Assembly (NCBI GenBank): GCA_015056865.1
Contig: SVFM01000005.1
Span: forward strand, 86,679-150,678
DNA from: Lachnospiraceae bacterium
GTDB lineage: Bacteria > Bacillota > Clostridia > Lachnospirales > Lachnospiraceae
Direction: 5' to 3'
DNA length: 64,000 bases
A model generated the notes under the pieces. It was not told the origin of the DNA, searched no databases, and was given only the letters and a program-made list of their open reading frames with translations. A program made the position numbers and the translations under genes. Shown piece after piece: positions 48,215 to 59,091 of the stretch; position 1 is the first letter of the stretch, and each line of letters opens with the position of its first letter.

Positions 48215-48919
48215 TTACCATTCTATATCGTTTACATCTACAATTTTTTCATTTTTTATCGTCTTAACTACTGTACCGCTCTTTACCGTGATAATCCTGT
48301 CTGCCATGGCTGTAAGTGCCTGATTATGTGTGATCACGATCACTGTTTTTCCTGTGTTCCGGCACATATTTTGGAGAAGCTTCAGTACTGCCTTACCGGT
48401 AGCGTAATCAAGTGCTCCGGTAGGTTCATCGCAGAGCAACAGCTTGGGATTTTTGGCCAAGGCTCTTGCAATGGCTACCCGCTGTTGTTCTCCTCCTGAC
48501 AATTGAGAAGGAAAATTGTTCAGCCGATGCTCCAGCCCCACATCCTGCAGTACCTGCGCTGCCGGCAGCGGCTGCTTACAGATCTGTGCCGCCAGCTCCA
48601 CATTCTCCAGGGCGGTCAGGTTTTGCACCAGATTATAAAACTGAAATACAAACCCTACATCATGTCGCCGATACTCTGTCAGCCGTTTTTTATTAAATCG
48701 GGAAACTTCCTGTCCATCCAAAAACACTTTGCCCTCCGACAGGGTATCCATACCGCCAAGAATGTTTAAGATCGTAGTCTTTCCGGCTCCCGAAGCTCCC
48801 ACGATCACACAAAACTCGCCCTGTTCAATCTCAAAGCTCACATCATGCAGGGCTTGAATCTCCACCTCACCGGTTTTATATACTTTCTTAACGTTTTCAA
48901 ATCTCACAAACGAGCTCAT
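48215..48919 (-). CDS. ABC transporter ATP-binding protein (MacB/LolD type)
   Basis: 234-residue ATPase pairing with the permease encoded 7 bp downstream. Walker [17 protein letters not shown], signature [16 protein letters not shown], Walker [14 protein letters not shown], and the H-loop [18 protein letters not shown] are intact. No outer-membrane-type partner is expected in this organism. An unassigned upstream gap (113 bp) contains AT-rich sequence where its promoter should lie, but no strong match was seen. Confidence 0.95.
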   Translation of the reverse strand: MSSFVRFENVKKVYKTGEVEIQALHDVSFEIEQGEFCVIVGASGAGKTTILNILGGMDTLSEGKVFLDGQEVSRFNKKRLTEYRRHDVGFVFQFYNLVQNLTALENVELAAQICKQPLPAAQVLQDVGLEHRLNNFPSQLSGGEQQRVAIARALAKNPKLLLCDEPTGALDYATGKAVLKLLQNMCRNTGKTVIVITHNQALTAMADRIITVKSGTVVKTIKNEKIVDVNDIEW

Positions 48920-49032
48920 GTATGTTCTTTCCTCTTTTCTATATATAGTACACCTTTAAAGCTTTTTCAGATTAGCACTTTTTCAGTATTTTTCCTAGCC
49001 CTAAGAATGAAACTTAATAATCTTTTTAGAGT
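48920..49032 (-). other. Intergenic gap ahead of the ABC exporter operon
   Basis: AT-rich 113-bp gap between the rlmH stop and the ABC ATPase start. It contains a TATATA-like box at about 48945-48950 with a poor CTGAAA-like -35 at 17 bp, and short T and A runs. Promoter assignment is weak; nothing else was seen. Confidence 0.3.
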
Positions 49033-49512
49033 TTATTTATGATAAGGCTCCCCACTCATGATCCGGTATGCTCTGTACACCTGCTCACACAGAATTACCC
49101 GCATCAGCTGGTGTGGAAAGGTCATATCCGAAAAGCTGACATGATAGTCCGCCCTTTCTATTACACTTTCATGCAGCCCCAGAGAACCGCCTATTACAAA
49201 TTGAATATGGCTCTTCCCTCCAATACCGATCTGTTGGATCATACCGGCAAACTTAACAGAATCCATTTTTTTACCAAGAATTTCAAGAGTGATCACACAT
49301 GCCCCATCTTTAATCTTTGCTAAAATGCGCTGGGCTTCCTTCCCTTTGATCTGGGTCTCCAGGGCTTCCCCTGCTTTATCCGGTGTCTTTTCGTCCTCCA
49401 CTTCCAAAATATCGAACTTACAATACTTACTCAATCGTTTCGCGTATTCTGAGACAGCCTCTTTATAAAACTTTTCTTTTATCTGACCTACACAGATAAT
49501 ATCTATCTTCAT
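49033..49512 (-). CDS. rlmH: 23S rRNA pseudouridine-1915 N3-methyltransferase
   Basis: SPOUT methyltransferase modifying position 1915 of 23S rRNA. 159 residues from the ATG at 49512, the standard length; GGAAGG lies 9 nt upstream. The ATG three codons earlier touches the ribosome binding site and is therefore rejected. The SAM-binding knot shows FVIGGSLGLHESVIERA and the C-terminus LMRVILCEQVYRAYRIMSGEPYHK is characteristic. Confidence 0.97.
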   Translation of the reverse strand: MKIDIICVGQIKEKFYKEAVSEYAKRLSKYCKFDILEVEDEKTPDKAGEALETQIKGKEAQRILAKIKDGACVITLEILGKKMDSVKFAGMIQQIGIGGKSHIQFVIGGSLGLHESVIERADYHVSFSDMTFPHQLMRVILCEQVYRAYRIMSGEPYHK

Positions 49513-49552
49513 TCTTTTCATCCTTCCTTTGTTTCGGTAACGTCAACAACGC

Positions 49553-49576
49553 CCCGGCTACTGAGGGCCGGGGCAG
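49553..49576 (-). terminator. GC-rich hairpin after the zinc-ribbon gene
   Basis: GCCCCGGC (49553-49560) pairs perfectly with GCCGGGGC (49569-49576) around an 8-base loop. It lies just after the stop of the 49585 gene and before rlmH. No T run follows on the minus strand, so termination may be weak or factor-dependent. Confidence 0.5.
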
Positions 49577-49584
49577 TAAATGAA

Positions 49585-50394
49585 CTATTCTTCAAATATT
49601 TTTTCGTACATTTCATCCACAAAGTGATCCAGAAACTGTGTGTCCAGATTCATATACTGAGCCTGAATCTTCTTTTTCAGCAAGTCTATGCGCCTGAAAT
49701 ATTTCTCCTCCTCCGGCAACTGTGCATCATCCTTACGAAAAAGCTCCTGATCCAGCGTCTCTGCTTTCAAATTTTCAACACACCATTTTTCCATGGTGTT
49801 TTTAAGATTATTTTCTGAAGCTGCCTTTTTAGCAAAAACCTTAAAGGATCGCATGGAAACTACTCCCATGGCCAAAAACAGGATAAAAAGTGCACTCATT
49901 ACACCATATACCATGTAACTGTTGGTTGCACCAAGTTGGAGAGGGATGATCCCTGTCATGCATAAAATCAGAAGCAACAGTCCAAGAGCTCCTATTACCA
50001 GAAGTATCACACCGGAAGACTTGTTTTCCTCAGCCTTTTGAGTATTGTCCACATAAACATCGAGAGAAGTTGGCTCTTCTTTTTTCTCCTGCTCCTCAGC
50101 CATAGATTCCATAGCCTGTTGCTGCAAGAAAAACAGGATCAGTTTCTTTACTTCTTCCTCTTCCTTTTTGCTAATGTACAGCTCGTAGATTTCCTCCTCT
50201 TGAGCCTGTAAAACCTTGGGGGACTGCAGTTTACTATAGATCAGATAATCTCTCATGAGTTCCATCTCATCTTTCTTTCCGAACATGATCGGTGCAGAAC
50301 CCTTTGTATCTTCCACAATAAGCTCACATCCACAATCTGCGCATACTTTTATGCCTTCCTTATACTCATTTTTACACTCCGGACACCATGGCAT
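49585..50394 (-). CDS. Zinc-ribbon membrane protein of unknown function
   Basis: 269-residue protein. The N-terminus is a zinc ribbon (CPEC near 4-7 and CADCGC near 18-23). A DUF2007-like region (about 38-95; KLQSPKVLQAQEEEIYELYI) follows, then two membrane segments (about 127-147 and 158-178) and an acidic helical tail. Proteins of this build are common in Lachnospiraceae and unassigned. It follows the NfnB gene by 28 bp. Confidence 0.7.
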   Translation of the reverse strand: MPWCPECKNEYKEGIKVCADCGCELIVEDTKGSAPIMFGKKDEMELMRDYLIYSKLQSPKVLQAQEEEIYELYISKKEEEEVKKLILFFLQQQAMESMAEEQEKKEEPTSLDVYVDNTQKAEENKSSGVILLVIGALGLLLLILCMTGIIPLQLGATNSYMVYGVMSALFILFLAMGVVSMRSFKVFAKKAASENNLKNTMEKWCVENLKAETLDQELFRKDDAQLPEEEKYFRRIDLLKKKIQAQYMNLDTQFLDHFVDEMYEKIFEE

Positions 50395-50422
50395 ATCTTA
50401 TCCCTCCATCTTTAGAAACGAC

Positions 50423-51808
50423 TTACTTGTTACTCAGATATTCGTCAATTCCCTTTGCTGCAGCTCTTCCGGCCCCCATTGCCAAAATAACTGTTGCGGC
50501 TCCTGTCACCGCATCACCGCCTGCATATACGCCTTCCTTTGATGTCTTTCCGTTTTCTTCCTCTGCAATGATGCATTTCCACTTATTGATCTCAAGTCCT
50601 TCTGTAGTAGAAGAAATCAACGGATTGGGGGATGTGCCCAGAGACATGATCACTGTATCCACATCCAATATAAATTCTGATCCCGGTACCTCTACAGGCC
50701 TTCTTCTGCCTGATTCATCCGGAGCGCCAAGTTCCATACGGATACATTTCATACCGTTGACCCAGCCTTTATCATCACAAATGATTTCCGTGGGATTGGT
50801 CAAAAGATCAAAAATGATTCCTTCCTCTTTTGCATGATGTACTTCTTCCACTCGGGCCGGCAATTCCTCTTCACTGCGTCGATACACAATATGTACCTCT
50901 GCGCCCAGTCTTAAAGCTGTTCTTGCAGCATCCATGGCCACATTACCACCGCCAACCACAGCTACCTTTTTGCCGTGCATAATAGGGGTGGGAGCCTCTG
51001 TATCAAAGGCTTTCATCAGATTGCTTCTGGTCAGATATTCATTGGCAGAGAATACACCGTTTGCATTTTCTCCGGGAATGCCCATGAACTTGGGCAATCC
51101 AGCCCCGGATCCAATAAACACAGCTGAAAAGCCTTCCTCGTTCAGCAATTCATCGATGGTAACGGACTTACCCACAACCACATTGGTTATAATCTCAACT
51201 CCCAGGGCTTTTACATTTTCAATTTCCTTAGCCACAACATCCTGCTTGGGCAGACGGAACTCCGGGATACCATATACCAGTACACCTCCGGGTTCATGTA
51301 ACGCTTCGAAGATCGTCACATCATATCCCATTTTAGCCAGATCTCCTGCACAACTTAAACCTGCAGGGCCGGAACCGATCACGGCAACCTTTTTCCCCTT
51401 CTTATCCGCAGCACCAGAAGGACGGATATTATTCTCCCTTGCCCAGTCAGCCACAAAACGCTCCAACTTACCGATGGATACCGGATCTCCCTTAAAACCG
51501 CGGATACATTTTCCTTCACACTGACTTTCCTGAGGACATACACGTCCACAGACTGCCGGCAGGGAGGATGCCTGACTGATGATCTGATAAGCCGCTTCGA
51601 TATCTCCTACTTTGACTTTTTTAATAAATTCCGGGATCTGGATTGCTACAGGACAGCCTTTTACACACTGGGCATTCTTACAGCCAATGCATCTTGACGC
51701 CTCTGCCATAGCCTCCTCTTTATTATATCCCAGGCAAACTTCTTTAAAATTCGCAGCTCTCTCCTGTGGATCCTGCTCACGAACCGGTACTCTTTTTAAT
51801 ACGTCCAA
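50423..51808 (-). CDS. nfnB: NfnB/GltA-type NADPH oxidoreductase subunit
   Basis: 461-residue flavoprotein annotated as NADPH-dependent glutamate synthase, homologous to NfnB of the NADH-dependent ferredoxin:NADP oxidoreductase. The TTG at 51808 is the start, with GGAGG 8 nt upstream, and gives a protein starting LDVLKRVPVREQDP; a longer ATG frame overlaps nfnA. N-terminal cysteines (CIGCKNAQCVKGCPV and CGRVCPQESQCEGKC) hold [4Fe-4S] clusters. FAD motif VIGSGPAGLSCAGDLAKMG and NADP motif VAVVGGGNVAMDAARTALRL follow. Confidence 0.92.
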   Translation of the reverse strand: MDVLKRVPVREQDPQERAANFKEVCLGYNKEEAMAEASRCIGCKNAQCVKGCPVAIQIPEFIKKVKVGDIEAAYQIISQASSLPAVCGRVCPQESQCEGKCIRGFKGDPVSIGKLERFVADWARENNIRPSGAADKKGKKVAVIGSGPAGLSCAGDLAKMGYDVTIFEALHEPGGVLVYGIPEFRLPKQDVVAKEIENVKALGVEIITNVVVGKSVTIDELLNEEGFSAVFIGSGAGLPKFMGIPGENANGVFSANEYLTRSNLMKAFDTEAPTPIMHGKKVAVVGGGNVAMDAARTALRLGAEVHIVYRRSEEELPARVEEVHHAKEEGIIFDLLTNPTEIICDDKGWVNGMKCIRMELGAPDESGRRRPVEVPGSEFILDVDTVIMSLGTSPNPLISSTTEGLEINKWKCIIAEEENGKTSKEGVYAGGDAVTGAATVILAMGAGRAAAKGIDEYLSNK

Positions 51809-51839
51809 TTTTTTGTCCTCCAAATCTATGTTATTATAC

Positions 51840-52718
51840 TTAATTGCACATACCACAGCCGCCGTGATGGGTGTCGCCCTCTTTTTCCTTCAGATAAGCT
51901 CTGCCCTCAGCTGTCTTGTAAATCTGCTGACGTTTCATTGCTTCATCAAAATCTACTGCATGGCCGTCAAACTCAGGACCATCCACACAGGCAAATTTCA
52001 CTTTTCCTCCAACCGTCACTCTGCAGGCTCCGCACATTCCGGTACCATCTACCATGATCGGATTCAAACTAACGATGGTAGGAATACCCAATTCTTTGGT
52101 CAGCAAGCAGACAAATTTCATCATGATCATCGGACCGATGGCCACACATATATCATATGTTTTTCCTTCAGCCACCAAATCCTTCAGTGTCTGGGTAACC
52201 ATGCCACTTCTTCCATAAGAACCATCATCCGTTGTTATGTAAAGATTTCCGCTGACTGCTTCCATCTCCTTCTCTAACAAGATCAAATCTTTTGTTTTGG
52301 CACCTACGATCACGTCCGCATCAATTCCATGTTCATGCAACCACTTTACCTGAGGATATACAGGCGCTGCACCCACACCTCCTGCAATAAAGATCATCTT
52401 CTTTTGCTTCAAAACTTCCAGATCCTCCGAAACAAATTCGGATGGCTGGCCCAAGGGACCCACAAAATCATGAAAACTGTCTCCCACCTGAAGGGAAGCC
52501 ATTCTCTGTGTTCCTGCGCCAACGATCTGAAAGACGATGGTAACCGTCTCTTTTTCTCTATTATAATCACAGATGGTCAAGGGAATCCTTTCTCCCTCAG
52601 CATCCATTCTTACAATCACAAATTGCCCCGGCTGACATGCTCTTGCCACCCACTTTGCCTCCACTTCCATGAGGTAGATGTTCTCAGCTAATTTCTCTGT
52701 TTTTAAAATTTTGTACAT
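51840..52718 (-). CDS. nfnA: NfnA/dihydroorotate-dehydrogenase-type FAD/[2Fe-2S] subunit
   Basis: 292-residue ferredoxin-NAD reductase-like subunit. The FAD-binding segment QFVIVRMDAEGERIPLTICD, the NAD region IFIAGGVGAAPVYPQVKWL, and the [2Fe-2S] motif MCGACRVTVGGKVKFACVDGP are present. With the next gene it forms the Nfn bifurcating transhydrogenase, which couples NADH, NADPH and reduced ferredoxin pools in fermentative anaerobes. SudB-type sulfide reductase is the alternative name. Confidence 0.92.
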   Translation of the reverse strand: MYKILKTEKLAENIYLMEVEAKWVARACQPGQFVIVRMDAEGERIPLTICDYNREKETVTIVFQIVGAGTQRMASLQVGDSFHDFVGPLGQPSEFVSEDLEVLKQKKMIFIAGGVGAAPVYPQVKWLHEHGIDADVIVGAKTKDLILLEKEMEAVSGNLYITTDDGSYGRSGMVTQTLKDLVAEGKTYDICVAIGPMIMMKFVCLLTKELGIPTIVSLNPIMVDGTGMCGACRVTVGGKVKFACVDGPEFDGHAVDFDEAMKRQQIYKTAEGRAYLKEKEGDTHHGGCGMCN

Positions 52719-52741
52719 GATGTCAGTTACCCTTTCCTGTT

Positions 52742-53950
52742 TTATAATTGTATTAAGCTATAATCGCCATTTTCATCAAATGACAATTTATAAATCTCCT
52801 TGGTATAAATATCCGCAGCGTAATAACTACCGGTACCGGACTGCACACCCGCCTTGTCCTGGTAAACCTCTTCCACTACGTAATAATCGCTGTCTTCCAA
52901 TACAATGGCATAACGGAAAACATACTTGTACTCTACCTGGGAATCGGTGTTATTGCTGTACTCCTCTACACTTCTTGCCACCTTGCGGCAACAGGCCTCC
53001 GGTGTAAATTCGGTCTCAAGTACCAACTCATACATGCAGTTTGATACATTTCCTGCGGCTCCCTGTTCATTATATGCCACAAAACGAAACTCGCTTTTTC
53101 CCAAAGGCATGGGAACCGGCTCTGTATATTGCATAGAACCATCATTGGGGATGGTACCGTCAATGGTATAATAAACCTTGCAATCTTCCGGAAACTCCAC
53201 TGCTATCATTTGAGGACGGGTATATGTACCGGCCTCTGTCAAAATCTTCGGTGTTTCGGGAATCGGAATGTCAATATGATAGGTCTTTTTCACAATATTG
53301 CTGCGGATTCCATATTCATTCACAAAAAAAGTTGCAACCGTATAATCTCCATGCTCCAGATAGATTGGGGAAGAATAAACGGAGCTGTTTTCATTGGGCA
53401 CTGATCCGTCTATTGTGTAATAAATTGTTCCGGTCGCATTGGAAGTTAATTTCAGCGGGATCACTTCTTCATAGGTTCCCTCTTCATGGCTGAATTCCGG
53501 TGCTTTGGCCAGATAACGCTGATTTGCATTTAGCACGTTGGCATTAGTACATATTTTTAACATTTGATTGATAGCTGTGTAATCACCCTGTCCATCATAA
53601 TAGGTGATCAGCTTATTGTAGGCCTGTTCCACGTCTTCCTCCGAGGAATATGGGGCATGCACCACTTCATTCAGCTGGTTCAAATATTTGACCGGTTGAC
53701 CATTTTTAAGATAAATCTCCGCTAATTCAAGTCTCAACCCACTATTCTCACCATCCAGCTCGATTGCTTTTTCATATCGTGAAACAGCACTTTTTAAGTC
53801 ATCTTTTTGTATGCTGATAGCTGCCTGCTGCAGCTGATACGCTACTGAGTGATCCCTAAAGCTGTCCACACCTAAATATATCGCAACACTCAGAAGGATC
53901 AGGATAGGCACGATCAGGATCAGCACATATCCTTTCCCCTTTTTGATCAT
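52742..53950 (-). CDS. TPR protein with two chitobiase/beta-hexosaminidase C-terminal domains
   Basis: 402-residue membrane-anchored protein. One N-terminal membrane segment (about 7-28) precedes TPR-like helices (about 38-135; SAVSRYEKAIELDGENSGLR). Two beta-sandwich repeats of the CHB_HEX_C type follow, marked by GTIYYTIDGSVPNENS and KVYYTIDGTIPNDGS. A C-terminal beta-rich region ends the protein. The gene overlaps folD by 4 bp. The domains suggest an extracytoplasmic scaffold; no enzymatic motif was seen. Confidence 0.82.
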   Translation of the reverse strand: MIKKGKGYVLILIVPILILLSVAIYLGVDSFRDHSVAYQLQQAAISIQKDDLKSAVSRYEKAIELDGENSGLRLELAEIYLKNGQPVKYLNQLNEVVHAPYSSEEDVEQAYNKLITYYDGQGDYTAINQMLKICTNANVLNANQRYLAKAPEFSHEEGTYEEVIPLKLTSNATGTIYYTIDGSVPNENSSVYSSPIYLEHGDYTVATFFVNEYGIRSNIVKKTYHIDIPIPETPKILTEAGTYTRPQMIAVEFPEDCKVYYTIDGTIPNDGSMQYTEPVPMPLGKSEFRFVAYNEQGAAGNVSNCMYELVLETEFTPEACCRKVARSVEEYSNNTDSQVEYKYVFRYAIVLEDSDYYVVEEVYQDKAGVQSGTGSYYAADIYTKEIYKLSFDENGDYSLIQL

Positions 53951-54783
53951 AAAACAGACTCCACACAGTTATTCATCAACATGGCAATGGTCATGGGTCC
54001 AACTCCGCCAGGCACAGGCGTGATGGCGCTGCAACGAGGCATGACTGTTTCAAAATCCACATCACCACACAACTTGTTATTCTCGTCACGATGGATTCCC
54101 ACATCGATGACTACAGCACCTTCTTTTATATATTCTGCAGTGATCATCCTGGGCTTTCCTACGGCCACGATCAGAATGTCCGCCCTTTTGGTCACTTCCT
54201 TCAGATCTTTCGTCCTGGAGTGTGCCACGGTCACCGTTCCGTTCTCACGCAATAAAAGCAGAGCCATAGGTTTTCCCACAATATTGCTGCGTCCGATCAC
54301 CACACATTCCTTTCCGGCAATTTCTATGCCGGAGCGTTTCAATAATTGAATCACACCTGCCGGTGTACAGGACACAAATCCCGGCTGGCCGATGCACAGT
54401 GCTCCAACGCTCTGGGGATGGAAACCATCCACATCCTTGGCGGGATCTATCCGACGGATCACCTTATCCTCATCAATCTGTCCAGGCAAAGGCAACTGTA
54501 CAAGTATTCCATTCACATCCGCTCTTCCGTTCAGCTCATCAATCAACTGAAGCAGTTCCTCTTCAGAAGTTTCCTCCGGCATTTCGTAGGCCAGAGAACG
54601 GATGCCAATGTATTCGCAGGCCTTTTTCTTATTTCCCACATAAACGCTGGATGCAGGGTCATTTCCCACCTGAATCACGGCCAGGGTTACTTCCCTGCCT
54701 TGGGCTTTCAGCTCCGCCACTTTATCCCTTAATTCATCTTTTATCTGTTTTGATATGGCTTTTCCATCGATCAATACTGCCAT
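53947..54783 (-). CDS. folD: Methylene-THF dehydrogenase/cyclohydrolase
   Basis: Bifunctional enzyme converting 5,10-methylene-THF to 10-formyl-THF. 278 residues from the ATG at 54783 (GGAGG 7 nt upstream); a GTG two codons earlier is too close to the ribosome binding site. VGNDPASSVYVGNKKKACEY contains the catalytic lysine region. PLPGQIDE and FHPQSVGAL follow, then VVIGRSNIVGKPMALLLL, and the C-terminal TPVPGGVGPMTIAML. Clustered with formate-THF ligase upstream. Confidence 0.97.
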   Translation of the reverse strand: MAVLIDGKAISKQIKDELRDKVAELKAQGREVTLAVIQVGNDPASSVYVGNKKKACEYIGIRSLAYEMPEETSEEELLQLIDELNGRADVNGILVQLPLPGQIDEDKVIRRIDPAKDVDGFHPQSVGALCIGQPGFVSCTPAGVIQLLKRSGIEIAGKECVVIGRSNIVGKPMALLLLRENGTVTVAHSRTKDLKEVTKRADILIVAVGKPRMITAEYIKEGAVVIDVGIHRDENNKLCGDVDFETVMPRCSAITPVPGGVGPMTIAMLMNNCVESVL

Positions 54784-54812
54784 AGCCACGCCTCCTTTTA
54801 TCCCACCTATGA

Positions 54813-56483
54813 TCAGAATAATCCAACAATCTTACCGTTTTCATCTACATCCACATTGTAAGCTGCGGGCTGCGCTGAGAGACCGGGCATCGTCATAATG
54901 CTTCCTGTCAGAGCTACAACGAAGCCTGCTCCTGCAGATACATACATCTCTCTGATAGACAGTTCAAACCCTTCAGGCCTTCCAAGAAGATTCGGATTAT
55001 CGGAAAGAGAATACTGGGTCTTTGCCATACATACAGGCAGCTTACCGAAGCCCTCTTCCTCCAGCTTTTTCATCTGCTTAGCCGCAGCGGGTGCAAAGCT
55101 GACACTTCCCGCACCGTAGATTTCCTTGGCAATGGTTTCAATCTTTTCACGGATCGTTAACTCTGTATCATACAAAGGATGATAATGACTTTCTTTCTTT
55201 TCCAAGGTATCAATAACCTTTTCAGCAAGCGCCAAACCGCCTTCGCCGCCCTTAGCCCATACCTCTGCCAGTGCGAACTGGCAGTTTCTTTCTTCACAGA
55301 AAGCCTTTACAAAATCCAGTTCCTCTTGGCTGTCTGTCACGAACCGGTTCAAAGCAACCACTACAGGCACACCATATTTCTGTACATTTTCGATGTGCTT
55401 CTCCAGGTTAACAATGCCTTTTTGCAAAGCCCCAAGGTTTTCTAAAGAAAGTTCCGCCTTAGGCACACCACCATTGTATTTCAGCGCGCGTACGGTAGCC
55501 ACGATCACAACTGCCCCGGGCTTTAAACCGGCTGCGCGACACTTGATGTCAAAGAATTTTTCTGCTCCCAGATCTGCACCGAAGCCTGCTTCCGTTACCA
55601 CATAATCTGCGATCTTCAGCGCGGTTTTGGTTGCGCGGACTGAGTTACAGCCATGTGCGATATTGGCAAAAGGTCCACCATGAACCAGCGCAGGTGTATG
55701 CTCCAGTGTCTGGATCAAGTTGGGTTTCATAGCATCCTTTAACAAAGCTGCCATGGCACCAACCGCCTGCAGGTCACCGGCTGTAACAGGCTTGCCTTCA
55801 TAGCTGTAAGCCACCACGATCCTGGACAGTCTCTCCTTCAGATCCTTCATATCTGTAGCAAGACAAAGAATGGCCATAACCTCCGTTGCCACTGTGATCA
55901 CAAAATGGTCCTCACGTACCACACCGTCAGGTTTGCCGCCAAGCCCTACGATCACATTGCGCAAAACCCTGTCATTCATATCCAGACATCTCTTTAAAAT
56001 GATCTGTCTGGGATCGATGCCCAACTTGTTTCCCTGCTGAATATGGTTGTCCAGCAAGGCTGCCAAAAGGTTATTGGCGGTCGTTATTGCATGGAAATCT
56101 CCCGTAAAATGAAGGTTCAGATCTTCCATCGGTACCACCTGGGAATATCCGCCGCCGGCGGCACCTCCCTTGATACCAAAACAGGGGCCCAGGGAAGGCT
56201 CTCTGAGTGCGATCACTGCTTTTTTCCCCATCTTGCAAAGGGCCTGGCCCAGACCTACGCTGACCGTAGTCTTTCCCTCTCCTGCAGGAGTGGGATTGAT
56301 AGCGGTGACCAGGATCAGTTTACCGTCCGGCCGGTTTGCTACCTTCTCAATATATTTATCACTAATCTTTGCCTTATACTTTCCATATAACTCCAGATCA
56401 TCGCCGCTGATGCCCAATGCCTCAGCCACCTCCGTGATAGGCTTCATTGTCGCTTCCTGTGCAATCTGAATATCTGTCTTCAT
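54813..56483 (-). CDS. fhs: Formate-tetrahydrofolate ligase
   Basis: ATP-dependent formylation of THF, entry of formate into the C1 pathway. It has 556 residues, the normal length. P-loop region [38 protein letters not shown], and [20 protein letters not shown] are diagnostic. With FolD and the cyclo-ligase it supplies 10-formyl-THF and methylene-THF. No acetyl-CoA synthase or other Wood-Ljungdahl gene is in the window, so acetogenesis cannot be inferred. Confidence 0.98.
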   Translation of the reverse strand: MKTDIQIAQEATMKPITEVAEALGISGDDLELYGKYKAKISDKYIEKVANRPDGKLILVTAINPTPAGEGKTTVSVGLGQALCKMGKKAVIALREPSLGPCFGIKGGAAGGGYSQVVPMEDLNLHFTGDFHAITTANNLLAALLDNHIQQGNKLGIDPRQIILKRCLDMNDRVLRNVIVGLGGKPDGVVREDHFVITVATEVMAILCLATDMKDLKERLSRIVVAYSYEGKPVTAGDLQAVGAMAALLKDAMKPNLIQTLEHTPALVHGGPFANIAHGCNSVRATKTALKIADYVVTEAGFGADLGAEKFFDIKCRAAGLKPGAVVIVATVRALKYNGGVPKAELSLENLGALQKGIVNLEKHIENVQKYGVPVVVALNRFVTDSQEELDFVKAFCEERNCQFALAEVWAKGGEGGLALAEKVIDTLEKKESHYHPLYDTELTIREKIETIAKEIYGAGSVSFAPAAAKQMKKLEEEGFGKLPVCMAKTQYSLSDNPNLLGRPEGFELSIREMYVSAGAGFVVALTGSIMTMPGLSAQPAAYNVDVDENGKIVGLF

Positions 56484-56509
56484 TGAATTTCATCCTTTCC
56501 TATGTATGA

Positions 56510-59041
56510 TCATATTTCTTCCAATAATTGCTCAAATTGCTCCATGCTCATCAATATCTTTCGGGGTTTCGTCCCTTCCTCTTCCCCTACAACACCGTAA
56601 TCACAGAGCTGATCCATGATTCTGGCAGCACGGTTGAAACCAATCTTAAACATTCTCTGCAGCATGCCGATAGAGGCCTTATCCTTTTCGATAATAAATC
56701 GTCCTGCCTCGGCAAAGTACTCATCACGGCTGTCATCACCTTCTGCACCCGATGCACTGCCGCCGGAGCTGCTGCTCATGGTTTTGATCTTTTCTTCAAT
56801 CTCTTCCGCATACACATTGCCGATGGCCTGATTTTTTAGGAAATCAACAACATCGGATACCTCGCGGTCAGAAACAAAGGCACCCTGTACACGGGCCGGC
56901 TTGGAATAGCCCTGGGGATAAAACAGCATATCACCCTTGCCAAGCAGTTTTTCTGCTCCATTCATATCCAGAATGGTTCTGGAATCCACACCACTGGAAA
57001 CACTGAAAGCCACCCGGCTAGGCATGTTGGCCTTGATCAGGCCTGTGATAACATCCACGGAAGGACGCTGGGTTGCAATGATCAAATGAATGCCTGCCGC
57101 ACGTGCCAGCTGTGCCAAACGGCAGATAGATTCTTCCACCTCTCCGGGTGCTACCATCATCAGATCCGCAAGCTCATCTACGATGATCACGATCTGAGGC
57201 ATCTTGGCAGGCGCATCCTCATCCCCATTTTCCCGCATGCTTTCAACCTTCTGGTTATATCCCTTCAGATCCCGCACATTATAGTCTGCAAATTTTTTGT
57301 AGCGCTCCGTCATCTCTGCTACACCCCAGTGCAATGCCGCCGCAGCCTTCTTCGGATCCGTCACCACCGGGATCAGCAGATGAGGGATACCGTTGTATAC
57401 ACTAAGCTCCACCACCTTAGGATCCACCATGATCAGCTTCACATCATCCGGGTGAGCCTTGTACAAAATACTCATGATCAGGGTGTTGATGCAGACCGAT
57501 TTACCTGAACCGGTGGCACCGGCAATCAGCATATGAGGCATCTTGGCAATATCTGTCACTACAACCTTGCCACCAATATCCTTGCCCACAGCGAAGGCGA
57601 TATTGGAAGGAAACTCCCTAAACTCCCGGGTCTCCAGCAAATCTCGCAAGGCAACGGAGGTATTCTCTTTGTTGGGCACCTCAATACCAATGGCGGCTTT
57701 ACCGGGAATGGGCGCCTCGATACGGATATCTGTAGCCGCCAGATTCAGCTTGATGTCATCCGCAAGACCTACGATCCGGCTTACCTTCACGCCTACCTCC
57801 GGCTGCAGTTCATAACGGGTCACTGCCGGTCCCTGGCTGATATCTGTAATGGTCACTCTGACACCAAAAGTATTCAATGTCTGCTGCAGCTTTGCTGCAG
57901 TCTCCCGCAGTTCCTGCCCGGAATCTCCGGCCTTTGCATTTCCCTTCTGCAATCTGGAAAGGGGCGGGAAAATATATTTCTTGGGTACTCGCTTTTCCCC
58001 ATTCTGAATCTCAGCGGAAATTTGCGCATCCGAACCGGCGGCAGGCTGTTCTTTTGGCAATCTGGCCTCCGGTCTTGTCCGTCTGACCGACGTGGCTATC
58101 GGTTGTTCCTCTACTTCAGCCTCTTGCGGCGCAGGTTCCGGTTCCGGTATCCTTACAGGCTCCTCCACAGGCCTTTGCCAATGAATTTCCCGAATCTCTT
58201 CCTGCATGGGTCTGCTTTGTATGTACTCGGAGGGTCCATCACTTTGCACTGTGATCTCATGAATATCGTCCCTGGTCTTTTCCTCCTCCGGTTTCACAAG
58301 TGTGGTTTCCAACATAACGCCTGTAACCTTTTTATCCATACGGAGGATCTTTTCGTTTTCTTTTTCTTCCTGTCGCAGACGTCTTTCTTCTTCACGCTGC
58401 ACACGCAGTTCTTCCTGCCGCTGCTTCCTGCGGACGCTGTCCTCTCTGGATCGCTCCATCACTCGCTGTCCGCCCTTTTTCACACTGCTCACAAAAGATT
58501 TCTCAGTCAAAAGCACGACTGCAATGATAGAGATCACGATCACCACCAGCAAAGAGCCAACCATGTCTAAAAAAGAATACATCAGAAAAGCAAGGCTGCC
58601 GGCCAAGACACCGCCGCCCTGTTTTTCCCTGCTGCAATATTCGTAAAGTGCCTTGACATCATAGTCTTCTAACTGGGTGGCCTGTCCTCCAATATATTCC
58701 AGCACCACACCCACCATAAAAAACAGGCAAACACCGGCACACAGCTTGATCACGGCTGCCCGGCTGCCCCGATTGGCAAACCAAAACAGAGCACCCAAAA
58801 ACACCGCTACAGGTGCAATATAAGCAGTCCACCCAAATATTCCAAACATGACTGCGCTGACCGAATCACCAAAGGAACCGATCAGTCCAAAATTGCACAA
58901 AAAAAGAATTACCACAAGTGCAAACAAAATGATAAGTCCCACCTCATGATAGAGGGCTTTCTCCTGTGCAGTATAAGATTTATTTTTTTGACCTCTTGGT
59001 TTGGAAGATGTAACCTTTTTCTTCCCTGTTTTAGACGCCAT
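56510..59041 (-). CDS. ftsK: DNA translocase FtsK/SpoIIIE
   Basis: Hexameric DNA pump that clears chromosomes from the septum. It has 843 residues. About four membrane segments (about 33-190) are followed by a charged linker with R/E-rich coiled coil (about 195-360) and the motor domain. Walker A is [14 protein letters not shown], with [15 protein letters not shown] as Walker B and [13 protein letters not shown]. The C-terminal gamma domain (about 775-843) carries [14 protein letters not shown] for KOPS/SRS binding. Single-gene unit with its own promoter. Confidence 0.96.
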   Translation of the reverse strand: MASKTGKKKVTSSKPRGQKNKSYTAQEKALYHEVGLIILFALVVILFLCNFGLIGSFGDSVSAVMFGIFGWTAYIAPVAVFLGALFWFANRGSRAAVIKLCAGVCLFFMVGVVLEYIGGQATQLEDYDVKALYEYCSREKQGGGVLAGSLAFLMYSFLDMVGSLLVVIVISIIAVVLLTEKSFVSSVKKGGQRVMERSREDSVRRKQRQEELRVQREEERRLRQEEKENEKILRMDKKVTGVMLETTLVKPEEEKTRDDIHEITVQSDGPSEYIQSRPMQEEIREIHWQRPVEEPVRIPEPEPAPQEAEVEEQPIATSVRRTRPEARLPKEQPAAGSDAQISAEIQNGEKRVPKKYIFPPLSRLQKGNAKAGDSGQELRETAAKLQQTLNTFGVRVTITDISQGPAVTRYELQPEVGVKVSRIVGLADDIKLNLAATDIRIEAPIPGKAAIGIEVPNKENTSVALRDLLETREFREFPSNIAFAVGKDIGGKVVVTDIAKMPHMLIAGATGSGKSVCINTLIMSILYKAHPDDVKLIMVDPKVVELSVYNGIPHLLIPVVTDPKKAAAALHWGVAEMTERYKKFADYNVRDLKGYNQKVESMRENGDEDAPAKMPQIVIIVDELADLMMVAPGEVEESICRLAQLARAAGIHLIIATQRPSVDVITGLIKANMPSRVAFSVSSGVDSRTILDMNGAEKLLGKGDMLFYPQGYSKPARVQGAFVSDREVSDVVDFLKNQAIGNVYAEEIEEKIKTMSSSSGGSASGAEGDDSRDEYFAEAGRFIIEKDKASIGMLQRMFKIGFNRAARIMDQLCDYGVVGEEEGTKPRKILMSMEQFEQLLEEI

Positions 59042-59091
59042 TTATACATACACCCTTTCTTGCTTGTCAATTTTTTAACACCATATGGTTC

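Noticed and set aside
57533..58570. A 345-codon plus-strand frame opposite ftsK
   Set aside because: Length comes from the low stop frequency opposite a GC-richer coding strand; no ribosome binding site or plausible protein features.
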